Positions 42,499 to 52,692 are shown, counted from the first letter of the stretch. The stretch: DNA of 64,000 nucleotides from JANQSS01 sp965249735 (GCA_965249735.1 CBDFMS010000026.1:620001-684000); one strand, 5' to 3'. The notes: generated by a model from the letters alone, not told the origin. Translations and numbers: made by a program.

Positions 42499-43575
42499 TT
42501 ATATGTATTTAAATTCCTGACCGCTTTTAATTCGAATAATCGTCTCGTAAATCAAGTTGACAACAGCTTCAATATCTTTTTCGTGTGCCATTTCTACAGT
42601 GGTATGCATATAGCGAAGTGGTAGTGAAATTAGTGCTGATGGAATTCCTCTTCCTGTATAGGCGAACGCATCCGTGTCGGTTCCGGTAGATCGTGAAGCT
42701 ACTTCGCGTTGCAACCCAATTTTCTTTGTTTTTGCTGTTTTGATAATTAAATCAAGCAGTTTATTATGTACAGAAGGCGCAAACGTCACCGCCGGACCTT
42801 TACCACACCGTGTATCACCATGTTTCTTTGAATCTATATGCGGTGTCGAGGTATCGTGCGTGACATCGGTGACTATAGCAACATCCGGTTGAATTGTATG
42901 GGCGATCATTTGAGCTCCGCGCAGGCCAATTTCTTCTTGCACTGAATTCACGATATACAGACCAAATGGTAATTTCTTTTTCTTCAAGTGAAGCATACGA
43001 GCAACCTGAGCGATGCAAAACCCTCCCATTTTATTATCCAGTGCCCGGCCGACATAATAATTATTCATTTTTATAAGTTCGTCTTCATAAGTGATCACAT
43101 CTCCGACTTGTACACCTAATTTTTCTACCTCGTCTTTTGCACTTGCACCAACATCGATAAAAATATTATCCAGTGTAGGTGCCATATTAGCTTGCTTTCC
43201 TCTACGCGTGTGAATTGCAGGCCAGCCAAATACACCTTGAATGATTCCTTTATCAGAATGGATATGGACACGTTTCGAGGGAGCAATCGCATGGTCGGAA
43301 CCGCCATTGCGAATAACATGGATCATGCCATCTTTGCTAATATAATTTACGAACCAGGAAATTTCATCGGCGTGTGCCTCGATCACCACTTTGTATTTAG
43401 CGTCCGGATTAATAATGGCATAGACACTTCCATAATTATCAGAATCCATAACGTCCACATATGGTTTAATATAATCCATCCATTTGAGTTGCCCGGCTGC
43501 TTCATACCCTGTAGGTGATGCATTATTTAAATAGGCGTATAAAAAGTCTGTTGATTTTTTATCAAATATTTTCAT
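42499..43575 (-). CDS. M42 family aminopeptidase/endoglucanase-like metallopeptidase
   Basis: Dizinc cytoplasmic peptidase of 358 aa. The metal-ligand set appears in order: IEAHADEISW, GRALDNKMGG, NSVQEEIGLRGAQ (Glu pair, catalytic base), IVTDVTHDTS and a C-terminal RYMHTTVEMA. These match the FrvX/tetrahedral aminopeptidase family, which forms large dodecamers. The next gene downstream is the UbiA-like membrane protein. Confidence 0.93.
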   Translation of the reverse strand: MKIFDKKSTDFLYAYLNNASPTGYEAAGQLKWMDYIKPYVDVMDSDNYGSVYAIINPDAKYKVVIEAHADEISWFVNYISKDGMIHVIRNGGSDHAIAPSKRVHIHSDKGIIQGVFGWPAIHTRRGKQANMAPTLDNIFIDVGASAKDEVEKLGVQVGDVITYEDELIKMNNYYVGRALDNKMGGFCIAQVARMLHLKKKKLPFGLYIVNSVQEEIGLRGAQMIAHTIQPDVAIVTDVTHDTSTPHIDSKKHGDTRCGKGPAVTFAPSVHNKLLDLIIKTAKTKKIGLQREVASRSTGTDTDAFAYTGRGIPSALISLPLRYMHTTVEMAHEKDIEAVVNLIYETIIRIKSGQEFKYI

Positions 43576-43636
43576 TTATTATTTTTTCCGACGGCATCTT
43601 TGTTTACGCCATCTTGATTCAAAATTCAATTATTAC

Positions 43637-44269
43637 TTATTTCGGCATCCAGTTATCTGGAGTCATGCGCCAGGCAGAAATCAGTTCGATATCATCTTTT
43701 GTTATTTCTCCTGAGGTCGATGCCACCTGGAGTAGATCGTCCAGGGTAATCAAGGTACGAAAAGGAACGGAAGCCTCATTGAACGATTGTTCTGAAATGT
43801 CAAATCCATAAGAAAATATGGCCATTACACCGGCGACTTCTGATCCAAATTGGCGTATTGCTTCCACAGCTTTCAAGCTGCTTCCACCAGTTGATATGAG
43901 GTCTTCAATCAAGAGAACCGAGGAGCCGGTTTCGAGGTGGCCTTCGATTTGATTTCGTTTACCATGACCTTTGGCGGAGCTCCGCACATAAATAAATGGC
44001 TTTCTAAGTGCATCCGCCACCAATACCCCGTGTGGAATGCCGGCAGTGGCCACTCCTCCAATGACATCAAAGTGGTGCCAGTTCAAAGCCGCCTGTACAA
44101 ATGCCTCCTGAACCTCTGTTCTTACTTCCGGATACGATAAAAGCAACCTATTATCGCAGTAGATTGGAGATTTCATCCCGGAACTCCATGTAAATGGATT
44201 TTTGGCGTTAATTTTGACCGCTCCAATTCGGAGAAGGTGTGCAGCAATCTTGTGTTGTTTGTGCGTCAT
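43637..44269 (-). CDS. pyrE: Orotate phosphoribosyltransferase
   Basis: Converts orotate and PRPP to OMP in pyrimidine synthesis. I set the start at 44269 (MTHKQHKIAAHLLRIGAVK, 210 aa) because upstream codons encode a non-family leader and overlap the divergent Nudix gene. Key motifs: NPFTWSSGMKSPIYCDNRLL, the flexible-loop KGHGKRNQIEG and the PRPP site VLLIEDLISTGGS. It is divergent from a Nudix gene with a 32-base gap. Confidence 0.96.
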   Translation of the reverse strand: MTHKQHKIAAHLLRIGAVKINAKNPFTWSSGMKSPIYCDNRLLLSYPEVRTEVQEAFVQAALNWHHFDVIGGVATAGIPHGVLVADALRKPFIYVRSSAKGHGKRNQIEGHLETGSSVLLIEDLISTGGSSLKAVEAIRQFGSEVAGVMAIFSYGFDISEQSFNEASVPFRTLITLDDLLQVASTSGEITKDDIELISAWRMTPDNWMPK

Positions 44270-44301
44270 GGACAAGTTAGAAGTAGGTAAAAAATTCAGG
44301 C

Positions 44302-44967
44302 ATGCAAATTTATAAAATATACATAAACGAAAAATTGCTATTGCTAATGCGAAGCAAGCACGTTGCGATGCATCCATATCCTAAAAAGTCAACACTTGTC
44401 ATACGGTATACAGGCAATACCAAAACGCTATTTCAATGCATCGATTTACTGGAAAAAGGAACCTTATATGAGCGCGTCATTCTTCATGCTGAAGATTATA
44501 AAAAATTGAAAGCGGATTTTAAGGCGCTTTTTATTATCGTTAAAGCCGGAGGTGGGTTGGTCATGAATGAATTTGAAAATGGACTGTTTATCTTTCGTCG
44601 CGGTCATTGGGACCTTCCCAAGGGGAAATGTGATCCCGGAGAAAAGCGAAAAGACGCTGCAAAAAGGGAAGTGGAAGAGGAAACCGGAGTCTCATCTCTT
44701 GTACGGGAAAAACTCCTCCTAAAAACCCGACACGTGTTCAAAAATTCATCCGGGCAACGTATTTTAAAAATCACGAACTGGTATACCATGCGAGCCCCAA
44801 AACAAAAACTAATTCCAGAAATCAGGGAACAAATAGAAAAGGCGGTATGGCTGAATCTTGATAAATTTCTAGAAACCAAAACGCCGACGTTTAATAGCGT
44901 TCATGCAGTAGTAAAGAAATACCTGAAAAAGAGGATAGTCTCCCCAAAACAGGCTGTGAAAGCTTAA
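44302..44967 (+). CDS. Nudix hydrolase
   Basis: Hydrolyses a nucleoside diphosphate linked to another group. The Nudix box GX5EX7REUXEEXGU is perfect at residues 108-130 (GKCDPGEKRKDAAKREVEEE continuing TGV). The N-terminal 75 residues form an extra domain. Divergently placed beside pyrE, an association I recall from other Bacteroidota, so a nucleotide substrate is plausible but unproven. Its end abuts the stop of the convergent acyl-CoA dehydrogenase. Confidence 0.93.
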   Translation: MQIYKIYINEKLLLLMRSKHVAMHPYPKKSTLVIRYTGNTKTLFQCIDLLEKGTLYERVILHAEDYKKLKADFKALFIIVKAGGGLVMNEFENGLFIFRRGHWDLPKGKCDPGEKRKDAAKREVEEETGVSSLVREKLLLKTRHVFKNSSGQRILKITNWYTMRAPKQKLIPEIREQIEKAVWLNLDKFLETKTPTFNSVHAVVKKYLKKRIVSPKQAVKA

Positions 44968-46113
44968 TTATTTACCCTTTAGCAACTCTCGACTGATTAC
45001 GAGTTTTTGAATTTCAGAGGTTCCTTCTCCTATTGTGCACAATTTGGAATCCCGGAAGAACTTCTCCACAGGAAATTCTTTCGTATATCCATATCCACCA
45101 TGAATTTGAATGGCGTCCGTGGCGTTTTCGACACAAATCTCGGAAGCGTAATATTTGGCCATTGCCGATGCTTTAATCACGTCCTCACCTCGATTTTTTA
45201 AGTTTGCTGCCTTTCGGGTTAATAACTCAGCTGCCTCAATTTTAGTCAACATATCTGCCAACTTGAATGATATCGCCTGAAATTCAGCGATGGGTTTCCC
45301 AAATTGCTCGCGTTGTTTCGCATAGGCCACAGAAGCTTCATACGATCCTTTTGCAATTCCCAATGATAAGGCCGCAATCGATATCCGGCCACCATCTAAA
45401 ACCTTCATCGCCTGAACAAATCCATCACCTTCATTTCCCATCATTTGTGAAGCAGGGATGGAACAATCTTCAAATATCAACTCCGCTGTTTCCGAACAGC
45501 GCATACCAAGCTTGTTTTCTTTTTTTCCTCCTCTGAATCCGGGTGTGCCTTTTTCGACAATGAATGCGGTCATTCCGCGACTATCGAGTAGTTCTCCTGT
45601 ACGTACAATTACAACGGACACGTCTCCGCTAATCCCATGTGTGATCCAATTCTTTGTTCCGTTAATGATATAATTATCACCCTTTCGTTCAGCTACACAC
45701 TTCATCCGGCCGGCATCACTTCCTGTATTTGCTTCTGTCAATCCCCAGGCTCCAATCCATTCACCATTAGCCAGCTTAGGAAGATACTTCTGCTTTTGTT
45801 CTTCACTTCCAAATTGTAGAATATGTCCGGTACATAAGGAATTGTGGGCGGCCAGTGATAATCCCAACGAAGAATCCACCTTTGCAATCTCTTCTATGAT
45901 GGTGATATATTCTTGATACCCAAGTCCTGACCCTCCATATTGTTCCGGTACCAGAACGCCCAAAAACCCATATTCTCCAAGCTTATGCATCACATCAACA
46001 GGAAAATGTTGCGCTTCATCCCACTCCATGACGTGAGGTCGAACAAAGGTCTCCGCAAAATCCCGGGCACTCGCTCGGATTATTTTCATATCATGGGTTG
46101 TGATTGCTGTCAT
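44968..46113 (-). CDS. Acyl-CoA dehydrogenase
   Basis: FAD enzyme oxidising acyl-CoA to enoyl-CoA in fatty-acid or branched amino-acid breakdown. The start at 46113 (MTAITTHDMKIIRASARDF, 381 aa) fits the family; the frame opens 24 codons earlier but with a non-family leader. FAD-contact motifs: AWGLTEANTGSDAGR and NGTKNWITHG. The C-terminal signature QIHGGYGYTKEFPVEKFFRD and GEGTSEIQKLV hold the position of the catalytic Glu of short-chain members. It stands as a single gene. Confidence 0.95.
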   Translation of the reverse strand: MTAITTHDMKIIRASARDFAETFVRPHVMEWDEAQHFPVDVMHKLGEYGFLGVLVPEQYGGSGLGYQEYITIIEEIAKVDSSLGLSLAAHNSLCTGHILQFGSEEQKQKYLPKLANGEWIGAWGLTEANTGSDAGRMKCVAERKGDNYIINGTKNWITHGISGDVSVVIVRTGELLDSRGMTAFIVEKGTPGFRGGKKENKLGMRCSETAELIFEDCSIPASQMMGNEGDGFVQAMKVLDGGRISIAALSLGIAKGSYEASVAYAKQREQFGKPIAEFQAISFKLADMLTKIEAAELLTRKAANLKNRGEDVIKASAMAKYYASEICVENATDAIQIHGGYGYTKEFPVEKFFRDSKLCTIGEGTSEIQKLVISRELLKGK

Positions 46114-46278
46114 TGTGTTGCTGAATATGTGAAAAAAGTGCTGCGAAGATACGGAAATCATAGTCGAAACAGGCCAGGCAACCAATTGAATCCTTTTGGC
46201 ATATTAACGAGTAGAGGTCCCTGGATAAGCTTTATTGAATTGACATAAAACATTTACCAAACATCAGTCTACCTGAAT

Positions 46279-46286
46279 TATCTTTG
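46279..46286 (+). promoter_or_regulatory. Candidate -7 element for the Omp28-like gene
   Basis: TATCTTTG, followed by C, matches the Bacteroidota -7 consensus 26 bases before the ATG at 46313. No clear TTTG lies at the expected -33 distance. Confidence 0.5.
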
Positions 46287-46312
46287 CACTACGAATACTA
46301 AAACGAGACGAA

Positions 46313-47308
46313 ATGAAACAGATTATTATCATCCTGAATATTCTTTTCCTGACCTCCGCATTATCCGGACTTTTGGCACAAGACATGCCAAAGCGGTATG
46401 CGACGCTTGAATTATTTACCAATACGCCCTGCCCCATTTGCGTGGTAAATAATCCTGCATTTTTTAATCTATTGAGTAACTATTCTGATGATGTGCACCA
46501 AATTAGCTTTTATCCGGGTCGCCCATATTCGACTTGCCCAATTTATCAATCCAATACATCTGACAATTCATTTCGGTCCAGTTATCGAAATATTTTCTCG
46601 ACCCCTCGTGTTTTCTTTAATGGTGAAAACGCGATGAGTACCGGCTCCGTGAATGCAAATGATCTTAATGAGGTAACAGGTGATGAGAGCTTTTTATATA
46701 TTAATGTGAGTGAGGTTGGTTCTACCAGTCGAACCGCGACGGTTCAGCTTCAGACTTTTGACGACTCCCCTACATCTTCCGGAAAACTATTTGCAACCAT
46801 CGTTGAAAAAGAAGTGATGCTTACAGGTATTCCACCCTCATGGGAAGAATTGCACCACAACGTTTTTCGGGAGTTTCTTACGGCCCGGGAAGGTATGACT
46901 GTGGATCTCACTCAAGCTGATCAATCCTTTTCATTTAATTACACGATTGATAGTGAGTGGGATGCAGATGAAATATATGTTCTTGCCTGGGTAGAGCATC
47001 CGGATACGAAAGTTATTTTAAATAGCGGGACAAAGTTTGATGAAGAGTATACAGATACTAAAACCGTTTTCGCTTCGTCTCAAGCCACCATATTTCCAAA
47101 TCCTGTATCAGATTTTCTCAATATAGATTTGGCCAATGGAAATGAATTAAGTCATGGCTTCATTTTAAATCCTTCAGGAAAGGTAGTTCTTCGGTTTTCT
47201 AACGACTCAAGAATTAATGTTAGCCACTTATCTTCTGGTATTTATACGGCCTTGATCGTTGATCAAAGTCAAGAGCAACAATTCGTTCGATTTATAAAGA
47301 AAAAATAG
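46313..47308 (+). CDS. Omp28-related secreted protein with thioredoxin-like CxxC and T9SS sorting domain
   Basis: 331 aa with a signal peptide (about residues 1-22). The domain that follows opens with ATLELFTNTPCPICVVNNPA, a CPIC redox motif in the place of thioredoxin CGPC, and is typical of Omp28-like proteins of Bacteroidota. Residues about 250-331 form a T9SS type A sorting domain (ATIFPNPVSDFLNIDL to FVRFIKKK). It is probably displayed on the surface or released. The partner substrate is unknown. Confidence 0.87.
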   Translation: MKQIIIILNILFLTSALSGLLAQDMPKRYATLELFTNTPCPICVVNNPAFFNLLSNYSDDVHQISFYPGRPYSTCPIYQSNTSDNSFRSSYRNIFSTPRVFFNGENAMSTGSVNANDLNEVTGDESFLYINVSEVGSTSRTATVQLQTFDDSPTSSGKLFATIVEKEVMLTGIPPSWEELHHNVFREFLTAREGMTVDLTQADQSFSFNYTIDSEWDADEIYVLAWVEHPDTKVILNSGTKFDEEYTDTKTVFASSQATIFPNPVSDFLNIDLANGNELSHGFILNPSGKVVLRFSNDSRINVSHLSSGIYTALIVDQSQEQQFVRFIKKK

Positions 47309-47323
47309 CCGTCGAAAGCGATT

Positions 47324-48388
47324 TTACTTTTTGAAAAGAAATTGACCTCGTTTTAATTGTGCTGAAATGACAATACCATGGCTGTCGCTTTGAACAATTT
47401 CGACTAATTTCTTTTTCAACAAACCTCCGGCAGGAACGGTAATCAGGGTTTTCTTGCTTTCATAATCCATGCGTAGTGTACCGCGCTTTAGTCTGACCTC
47501 CAATTCACTATTCTCAGCCATGAGGTTTGCCCGAACGTGTCGTTTTGAATCAAGCCCAAATATTGCACTACCACGGATATTTCTCAATGAAAATTGCTCA
47601 GGAAGTTTTTGTATTACAAATCGCACATCAGTAAGCTGACAATCCGCACGTTGAATAATATTGGTAAATTCTATTGTAGACCGCTCAGCAAATAATTCAA
47701 GGCTACCCGTTCTCCCGGCACTTAATGATACGTTATCAAAGTCAGCCGTCAACTCCTCAAATCCGATTGACTCTATTGATGAAAAGCTTAAACTCAGATT
47801 AGCCGTCTTCGTATTGGCCAGTACGAGGTATCCATGAGAGCCTGAAACTGTCAATGCGTCAACACCGGACGCATCAATTAAAAATTCTGAACCCGTCACT
47901 GTTAGTTTGTCCGTAAACTTGGAATACAATCCTGCATTATTTAAATTGACATGAATAGAATTGGATATGCTTCCCGTAAATACACTTCCATGTTTTTGAT
48001 TGATCGTCACTATGGCATGAGGCGGTACCTTAACGCGATATTCAATATTAATATCATCTTTAATTTCCCACAGTTGATTATTTTTAAGAAAAAGAGATTC
48101 GTCGAATTTTGTGGTTAACGTTAGTGTCCTATTGATGACTGTATCGATGATGTCGATATGCTTCATAATTTTCAACGCCTTGCCTCCTATATCGTCTGAA
48201 AAAATAAATTCCACCCGTGCTCCAATAACTTCTACGGATGGTTGCAGATAGATATTACCATAACTAGAATTCACAACAATTTTATCGAAAGATCCTGCGT
48301 CATAGGATTGCAAATAAAGTTTTTGCTTCTGCTGAGCCTGAACCGTAAATGATAAACTTACCAGTATGAATAAAATATACCTTTTCAT
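47324..48388 (-). CDS. Exported DUF4097/adhesin-like beta-helix protein
   Basis: 354 aa with an N-terminal signal peptide (MKRYILFILVSLSFTVQAQQ). The rest is rich in short beta-strands resembling the DUF4097/putative auto-adhesin fold: VNSSYGNIYLQPSVEV, INQKHGSVFTGSIS and a run of V-x-A/G-S-x-x turns. No sorting domain is seen. Its start codon overlaps the gltX stop (ATGA), so it is probably translationally coupled to a tRNA synthetase, an odd pairing. The function is unknown. Confidence 0.72.
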   Translation of the reverse strand: MKRYILFILVSLSFTVQAQQKQKLYLQSYDAGSFDKIVVNSSYGNIYLQPSVEVIGARVEFIFSDDIGGKALKIMKHIDIIDTVINRTLTLTTKFDESLFLKNNQLWEIKDDINIEYRVKVPPHAIVTINQKHGSVFTGSISNSIHVNLNNAGLYSKFTDKLTVTGSEFLIDASGVDALTVSGSHGYLVLANTKTANLSLSFSSIESIGFEELTADFDNVSLSAGRTGSLELFAERSTIEFTNIIQRADCQLTDVRFVIQKLPEQFSLRNIRGSAIFGLDSKRHVRANLMAENSELEVRLKRGTLRMDYESKKTLITVPAGGLLKKKLVEIVQSDSHGIVISAQLKRGQFLFKK

Positions 48389-49920
48389 GATGACTCTTTT
48401 ATTCTTGTGAATATACTCGGAGCACCTTCCAATCGTACCATCGTACCAGATTGTGATAGAAGCTCCATTGTCTGAAAAATATCCGCTCCTTTCACATCTC
48501 CGGTTATAGCGATTCGAATTAATGGCAATACTTCTCCAAAAGACGACTGATGTCCTTCAATCGCTTCTTCTACTTCTTTTTTTATTTGTTCTGCCGACCA
48601 ACTCGTTAATTCTCTGAGTCTACCGCTAATTCCATTAAAAGTGGTTATCCCATTATCCTTCCACTTTTTACGAATCATTTTTTCATTGTAGGCCGGAACA
48701 TCCTCAAAAAAGTATTTCCCTGCTTCGCATAGACCATTTAACGTTTCAATACGCGGTCTGAACAATTCGACATAAGCTTTCAAGAATTGATCATCCTTCT
48801 TTATTCCTAATTGTTCTAATTGCTCATTTAATGTATTAGCCAAATATTCTGAATCCGCCGATAGTATATATTGTTGATTAAACCACTTCGCTTTGTCATA
48901 ATCAAATCGTGCTCCGCCCTTACTGACATGATCGAGCGAAAAAATCCGTGTCAAATCATCCATGGAATAAATTTCTTGTTCACCTCCGGGGTTCCAACCT
49001 AAAAAGGCTAAAAAATTGACGACAGCGGATGGTAAAAACCCAAGATCTTTGAACCCATGGTATGTTCCTTCATCACTTTCCCAATTCATCGGAAAAACCG
49101 GAATGCCCAATTTTTGTCCGTCACGTTTGCTCAATTTTCCTTTCCCAGTCGGTTTTAATATGAGTGGTAAATGAGCAAATTTGGGCCTGTGTTCTTCCCA
49201 TCCAAATGCCCGGTACAACAAAACATGATGCGCTGTACTACTCAACCATTCCTCACCTCGAATCACATGGCTAATTTTCATAGAATAATCATCAATGACG
49301 TTGGCCAGGTGGTAGGTAGGCAGACCATCGCTTTTCATTAACACCTTGTCGTCTAATTCTGACGAATTAAACTGAACCTCTCCCCTGATTTCATCAAAAA
49401 AGGAAACTTGCTCTTCAGGAATGACTTTTAATCGAATTGTATAAGGCGTTTCATTTTTGATTAATTGCTCGACCTCTTCTTTTTTAAGGGTCAAACTGTT
49501 GCGCATGACCATCCGACTCGAATGATCATATTTTGGAGAATGTATACCCTCTTCTTCCAGTCGCTTGCGCATTTCATTCAATTCATCAGCTGTATCAAAG
49601 GCATAATAAGCAGTACCATTTTCAACTAATGACTGGATGTGGTCTTGATATATATTCCGTCGCTCAGATTGGCGGTAGGGTCCAAATTCACCACCTGCCT
49701 CAGGTCCTTCATTTGGTATTATGCCAGCCCATTTTAAGGTTTGCCTTATGTAATTTTCTGCCCCATCGACATATCGATTTTGATCGGTATCTTCAATGCG
49801 TAATATGAAGGTTCCCCCCTGACCTTTTGCAAACAAATAATTGTATAATGCTGTTCGCAGACCACCAATGTGTAAAGGACCTGTTGGGCTGGGAGCAAAT
49901 CTAACTCGAACTGTATTCAT
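48385..49920 (-). CDS. gltX: Glutamate-tRNA ligase
   Basis: Charges tRNA-Glu in the cytoplasm. The 511-residue class I synthetase has the HIGH-type motif PSPTGPLHIGGLRTALYN at residues 10-27 and the KMSKS-type loop KLSKRDG. The anticodon-binding helical domain fills the C-terminal third. Length is normal. The following gene overlaps its stop codon by four bases. Confidence 0.97.
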   Translation of the reverse strand: MNTVRVRFAPSPTGPLHIGGLRTALYNYLFAKGQGGTFILRIEDTDQNRYVDGAENYIRQTLKWAGIIPNEGPEAGGEFGPYRQSERRNIYQDHIQSLVENGTAYYAFDTADELNEMRKRLEEEGIHSPKYDHSSRMVMRNSLTLKKEEVEQLIKNETPYTIRLKVIPEEQVSFFDEIRGEVQFNSSELDDKVLMKSDGLPTYHLANVIDDYSMKISHVIRGEEWLSSTAHHVLLYRAFGWEEHRPKFAHLPLILKPTGKGKLSKRDGQKLGIPVFPMNWESDEGTYHGFKDLGFLPSAVVNFLAFLGWNPGGEQEIYSMDDLTRIFSLDHVSKGGARFDYDKAKWFNQQYILSADSEYLANTLNEQLEQLGIKKDDQFLKAYVELFRPRIETLNGLCEAGKYFFEDVPAYNEKMIRKKWKDNGITTFNGISGRLRELTSWSAEQIKKEVEEAIEGHQSSFGEVLPLIRIAITGDVKGADIFQTMELLSQSGTMVRLEGAPSIFTRIKESS

Positions 49921-50148
49921 AGAATTTTGTTTTCGACGTAAATGTACTCACGTGCATCTATACTTAATGAGTCAATAAGAATGATAATTGAGTGCTTTTG
50001 TATAAATCCACTATATGGCTGGGTACTTTTCTGGTATTAAAAACACTTATAGACAGCGGATTGACTGGTTCACACGTTGTATATCGAACTCTTTTTTCTT
50101 GAAACGCTGGCATAATTTTTGCAATAAGCAAGGTATTAGTTTACACTT

Positions 50149-50811
50149 ATGTATTTAATCAAAACACCTAAGTTCATTCAGACACTTTTTCCAAATTTTA
50201 TTTGGAATATTGACACCGTGCAGAATGAAATATTTTTAACATTCGATGATGGGCCAATACCTGAAGTAACACCATGGGTATTAGAAACGCTTGAATCGTA
50301 TGGAGCTAAAGCCACGTTTTTTTGTGTAGGGGAAAATGTTCAGAAACATCCTGACATTTTTGATATGATTGTTGATGCTGGTCATGCCATCGGTAATCAT
50401 ACATTTAATCACCTTGCAGGATGGTCTACTGATAACATCCGATATTTTCATAACATCCGGAAATGTGCCCATCTGACAAAAACAGATCTATTCAGACCTC
50501 CTTATGGTAGGATTCGACCAAGTCAGGCTCAATTTTTGACACGTCATTATAAAATAATCATGTGGGATGTATTGAGCGGTGATTTTGATCAGAACATTAC
50601 GAAGGAAGAATGCGCTTCTAATGTTCTTCAAAAATGCGGATCAGGATCAATCGTGGTATTCCACGACAGTTTGAAGGCGCAACGGAATATGAAATATGCC
50701 TTGCTTACCACTTTGGACCATTTTAGTGCCTTGGGTTATACATTCAATAAATTGGAAGACAACATTCTTCCTGTATTGAAACAAAGGGGCATTGAACTTC
50801 AGACGGCTTAA
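50149..50811 (+). CDS. Polysaccharide deacetylase family (NodB-like) protein
   Basis: Metal-dependent carbohydrate esterase of family CE4, 220 aa. Motif 1 TFDDGP at 31-36 supplies the catalytic base and a metal Asp, motif 2 HTFNH at 84-88 supplies two metal His, and motif 3 RPPYG lies at 116-120. VFHDS near residue 180 gives the catalytic His. No signal peptide is obvious, so it is cytoplasmic or weakly anchored. It may deacetylate peptidoglycan or another glycan; the substrate is unknown. It stands alone, divergent from gltX. Confidence 0.9.
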   Translation: MYLIKTPKFIQTLFPNFIWNIDTVQNEIFLTFDDGPIPEVTPWVLETLESYGAKATFFCVGENVQKHPDIFDMIVDAGHAIGNHTFNHLAGWSTDNIRYFHNIRKCAHLTKTDLFRPPYGRIRPSQAQFLTRHYKIIMWDVLSGDFDQNITKEECASNVLQKCGSGSIVVFHDSLKAQRNMKYALLTTLDHFSALGYTFNKLEDNILPVLKQRGIELQTA

Positions 50812-50908
50812 CCGGTAAGTCGCAAGAAATCAGAACCATGTAGCCATACGCGGTTCGTAATTCACTAAAATTTGTTGTTTGGAAAACAAAGACCGACGTC
50901 TGTCGTCC

Positions 50909-51160
50909 CTATTCCTCTTTCAGACCCTGTACTAAAAGAGCCACTTTGTTGTTGAGCACTTCAATAAATCCTTTAGAGATCTTGTAAAGAACAGTACTCT
51001 TGTCTTCATTAAGCAATCGAATTTCTCCGGCGCTCAGAGCCGAAACAATAGGTGCATGATTGTCGAGGACTTCAAACTGGCCAGTTATTCCGGGGACTTT
51101 CACTGATGCCACAGTTCCAGAGAATATCTCTTTTTCAGGTGTAAGAATTGTTAAGTGCAT
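50909..51160 (-). CDS. atpC: ATP synthase F1 subunit epsilon, short form
   Basis: Central-stalk subunit of the F1 motor. The 83 residues cover the N-terminal beta-sandwich (LTILTPEKEIFSGTVASVKV, GQFEVLDNHAPIVSAL) and then stop. The C-terminal two-helix domain that inhibits ATP hydrolysis in E. coli and Bacillus (about 50 more residues) is absent, as in other Bacteroidota. It lies 14 bases after atpD. Confidence 0.94.
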   Translation of the reverse strand: MHLTILTPEKEIFSGTVASVKVPGITGQFEVLDNHAPIVSALSAGEIRLLNEDKSTVLYKISKGFIEVLNNKVALLVQGLKEE

Positions 51161-51174
51161 AGCCTGTTTATTTA

Positions 51175-52692
51175 TTATGCTTCAGCTTCAGCCAACATTT
51201 TTTCACCCGCTTCGATACAATCTTCAATCGATCCTTTCAAGTTGAAAGCAGCCTCAGGGTATTTATCCACTTCACCATTTAGAATCATGTTAAATCCACG
51301 GATTGTTTCTTGTATATCAACAAGTACACCAGGAATACCTGTAAACTGTTCGGCAACATGAAATGGTTGCGACAAGAATCGCTGTACTCGTCTCGCTCTA
51401 TGCACGACTAATTTATCTTCCTCAGACAATTCATCCATTCCGAGGATGGCGATGATGTCCTGTAACTCGTTGTAGCGTTGTAATATGTTTTTTATCTTTT
51501 CAGCGCAACTGTAATGTTCAGCTCCAATAATGTTTGGATCCATAATACGTGAAGTTGAATCCAACGGATCCACAGCCGGATAAATCCCCAGGGAAGCAAT
51601 TTTACGACTCAATACCGTTGTTGCATCAAGGTGAGCAAATGTTGTCGCCGGTGCAGGGTCAGTCAAGTCATCCGCTGGTACATAAACCGCTTGAACGGAT
51701 GTGATCGATCCTCTTTTTGTCGATGTGATACGCTCCTGCATGACTCCCATCTCAGTTGCCAATGTTGGTTGATAACCAACCGCTGATGGCATACGACCGA
51801 GAAGCGCTGATACCTCAGAACCGGCCTGCGTAAATCGGAAAATATTATCGATAAAAAATAAGATATCGCGTCCACCATTTGGATCAGATAGATCACCATC
51901 ACGATAATATTCAGCAACCGTCAATCCCGACAATGCCACACGTGCCCTTGCACCTGGTGGTTCATTCATTTGACCGAATACCAATGTCGCTTTTGATTCT
52001 TCAAGTGATTTTGCGTCAACGCCGCTTAAATCCCAGCCTCCATTTTCCATAGACTCGAAAAATCTATCGCCATATTTTATAACGCCTGATTCAAGCATCT
52101 CACGTAGCAAATCATTTCCTTCCCGTGTGCGCTCTCCTACTCCCGCAAAAACAGAAATACCCTCGTAGGCTTTGGCAATGTTATTAATCAACTCCATGAT
52201 CAATACAGTCTTACCAACACCGGCACCTCCGAACAATCCAATCTTTCCACCTTTTGAATAAGGTTCGATCAAGTCGATGACTTTTATTCCGGTGAAAAGA
52301 ACCTCAGACTCGGTTGACAATTCTTCATATGTCGGTGGATCACGGTGAATGGGATAAGCATTCTCGTCTTTTTCAACTGCACCAATTCCATCAATGGCCT
52401 CACCCACCACATTAAACAGGCGACCTTTAATCTCAGGACCTACAGGCATAGATATGGGTTTACCCTGATCGGTTACACGTTGACCACGTGTCAAGCCATC
52501 TGTAGAATCCATGGCAATTGTTCGAACGCTATTTTCACCCTGGTGACTTTGCACTTCGAGGATTAGTTGATCGCCGTTTGGCCGTTCGATTACCAGAGCA
52601 CTAAAAATTTCAGGAATCGTCGACCCTTCAAGGTCAAAACTAACATCGACCACTGGTCCAATGACTTGAATTACTCGTCCAATATTTGCCAT
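51175..52692 (-). CDS. atpD: ATP synthase F1 subunit beta
   Basis: Catalytic subunit of the F1 ATPase. Walker A GLFGGAGVGKTVLIMEL, the catalytic Glu region GVGERTREGNDL and the DELSEEDK loop are intact. 505 aa is a little longer than the 460-480 common elsewhere, through insertions in the middle. It is separated from the other atp genes and transcribed with atpC from the promoter at 52753-52783. Confidence 0.98.
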   Translation of the reverse strand: MANIGRVIQVIGPVVDVSFDLEGSTIPEIFSALVIERPNGDQLILEVQSHQGENSVRTIAMDSTDGLTRGQRVTDQGKPISMPVGPEIKGRLFNVVGEAIDGIGAVEKDENAYPIHRDPPTYEELSTESEVLFTGIKVIDLIEPYSKGGKIGLFGGAGVGKTVLIMELINNIAKAYEGISVFAGVGERTREGNDLLREMLESGVIKYGDRFFESMENGGWDLSGVDAKSLEESKATLVFGQMNEPPGARARVALSGLTVAEYYRDGDLSDPNGGRDILFFIDNIFRFTQAGSEVSALLGRMPSAVGYQPTLATEMGVMQERITSTKRGSITSVQAVYVPADDLTDPAPATTFAHLDATTVLSRKIASLGIYPAVDPLDSTSRIMDPNIIGAEHYSCAEKIKNILQRYNELQDIIAILGMDELSEEDKLVVHRARRVQRFLSQPFHVAEQFTGIPGVLVDIQETIRGFNMILNGEVDKYPEAAFNLKGSIEDCIEAGEKMLAEAEA

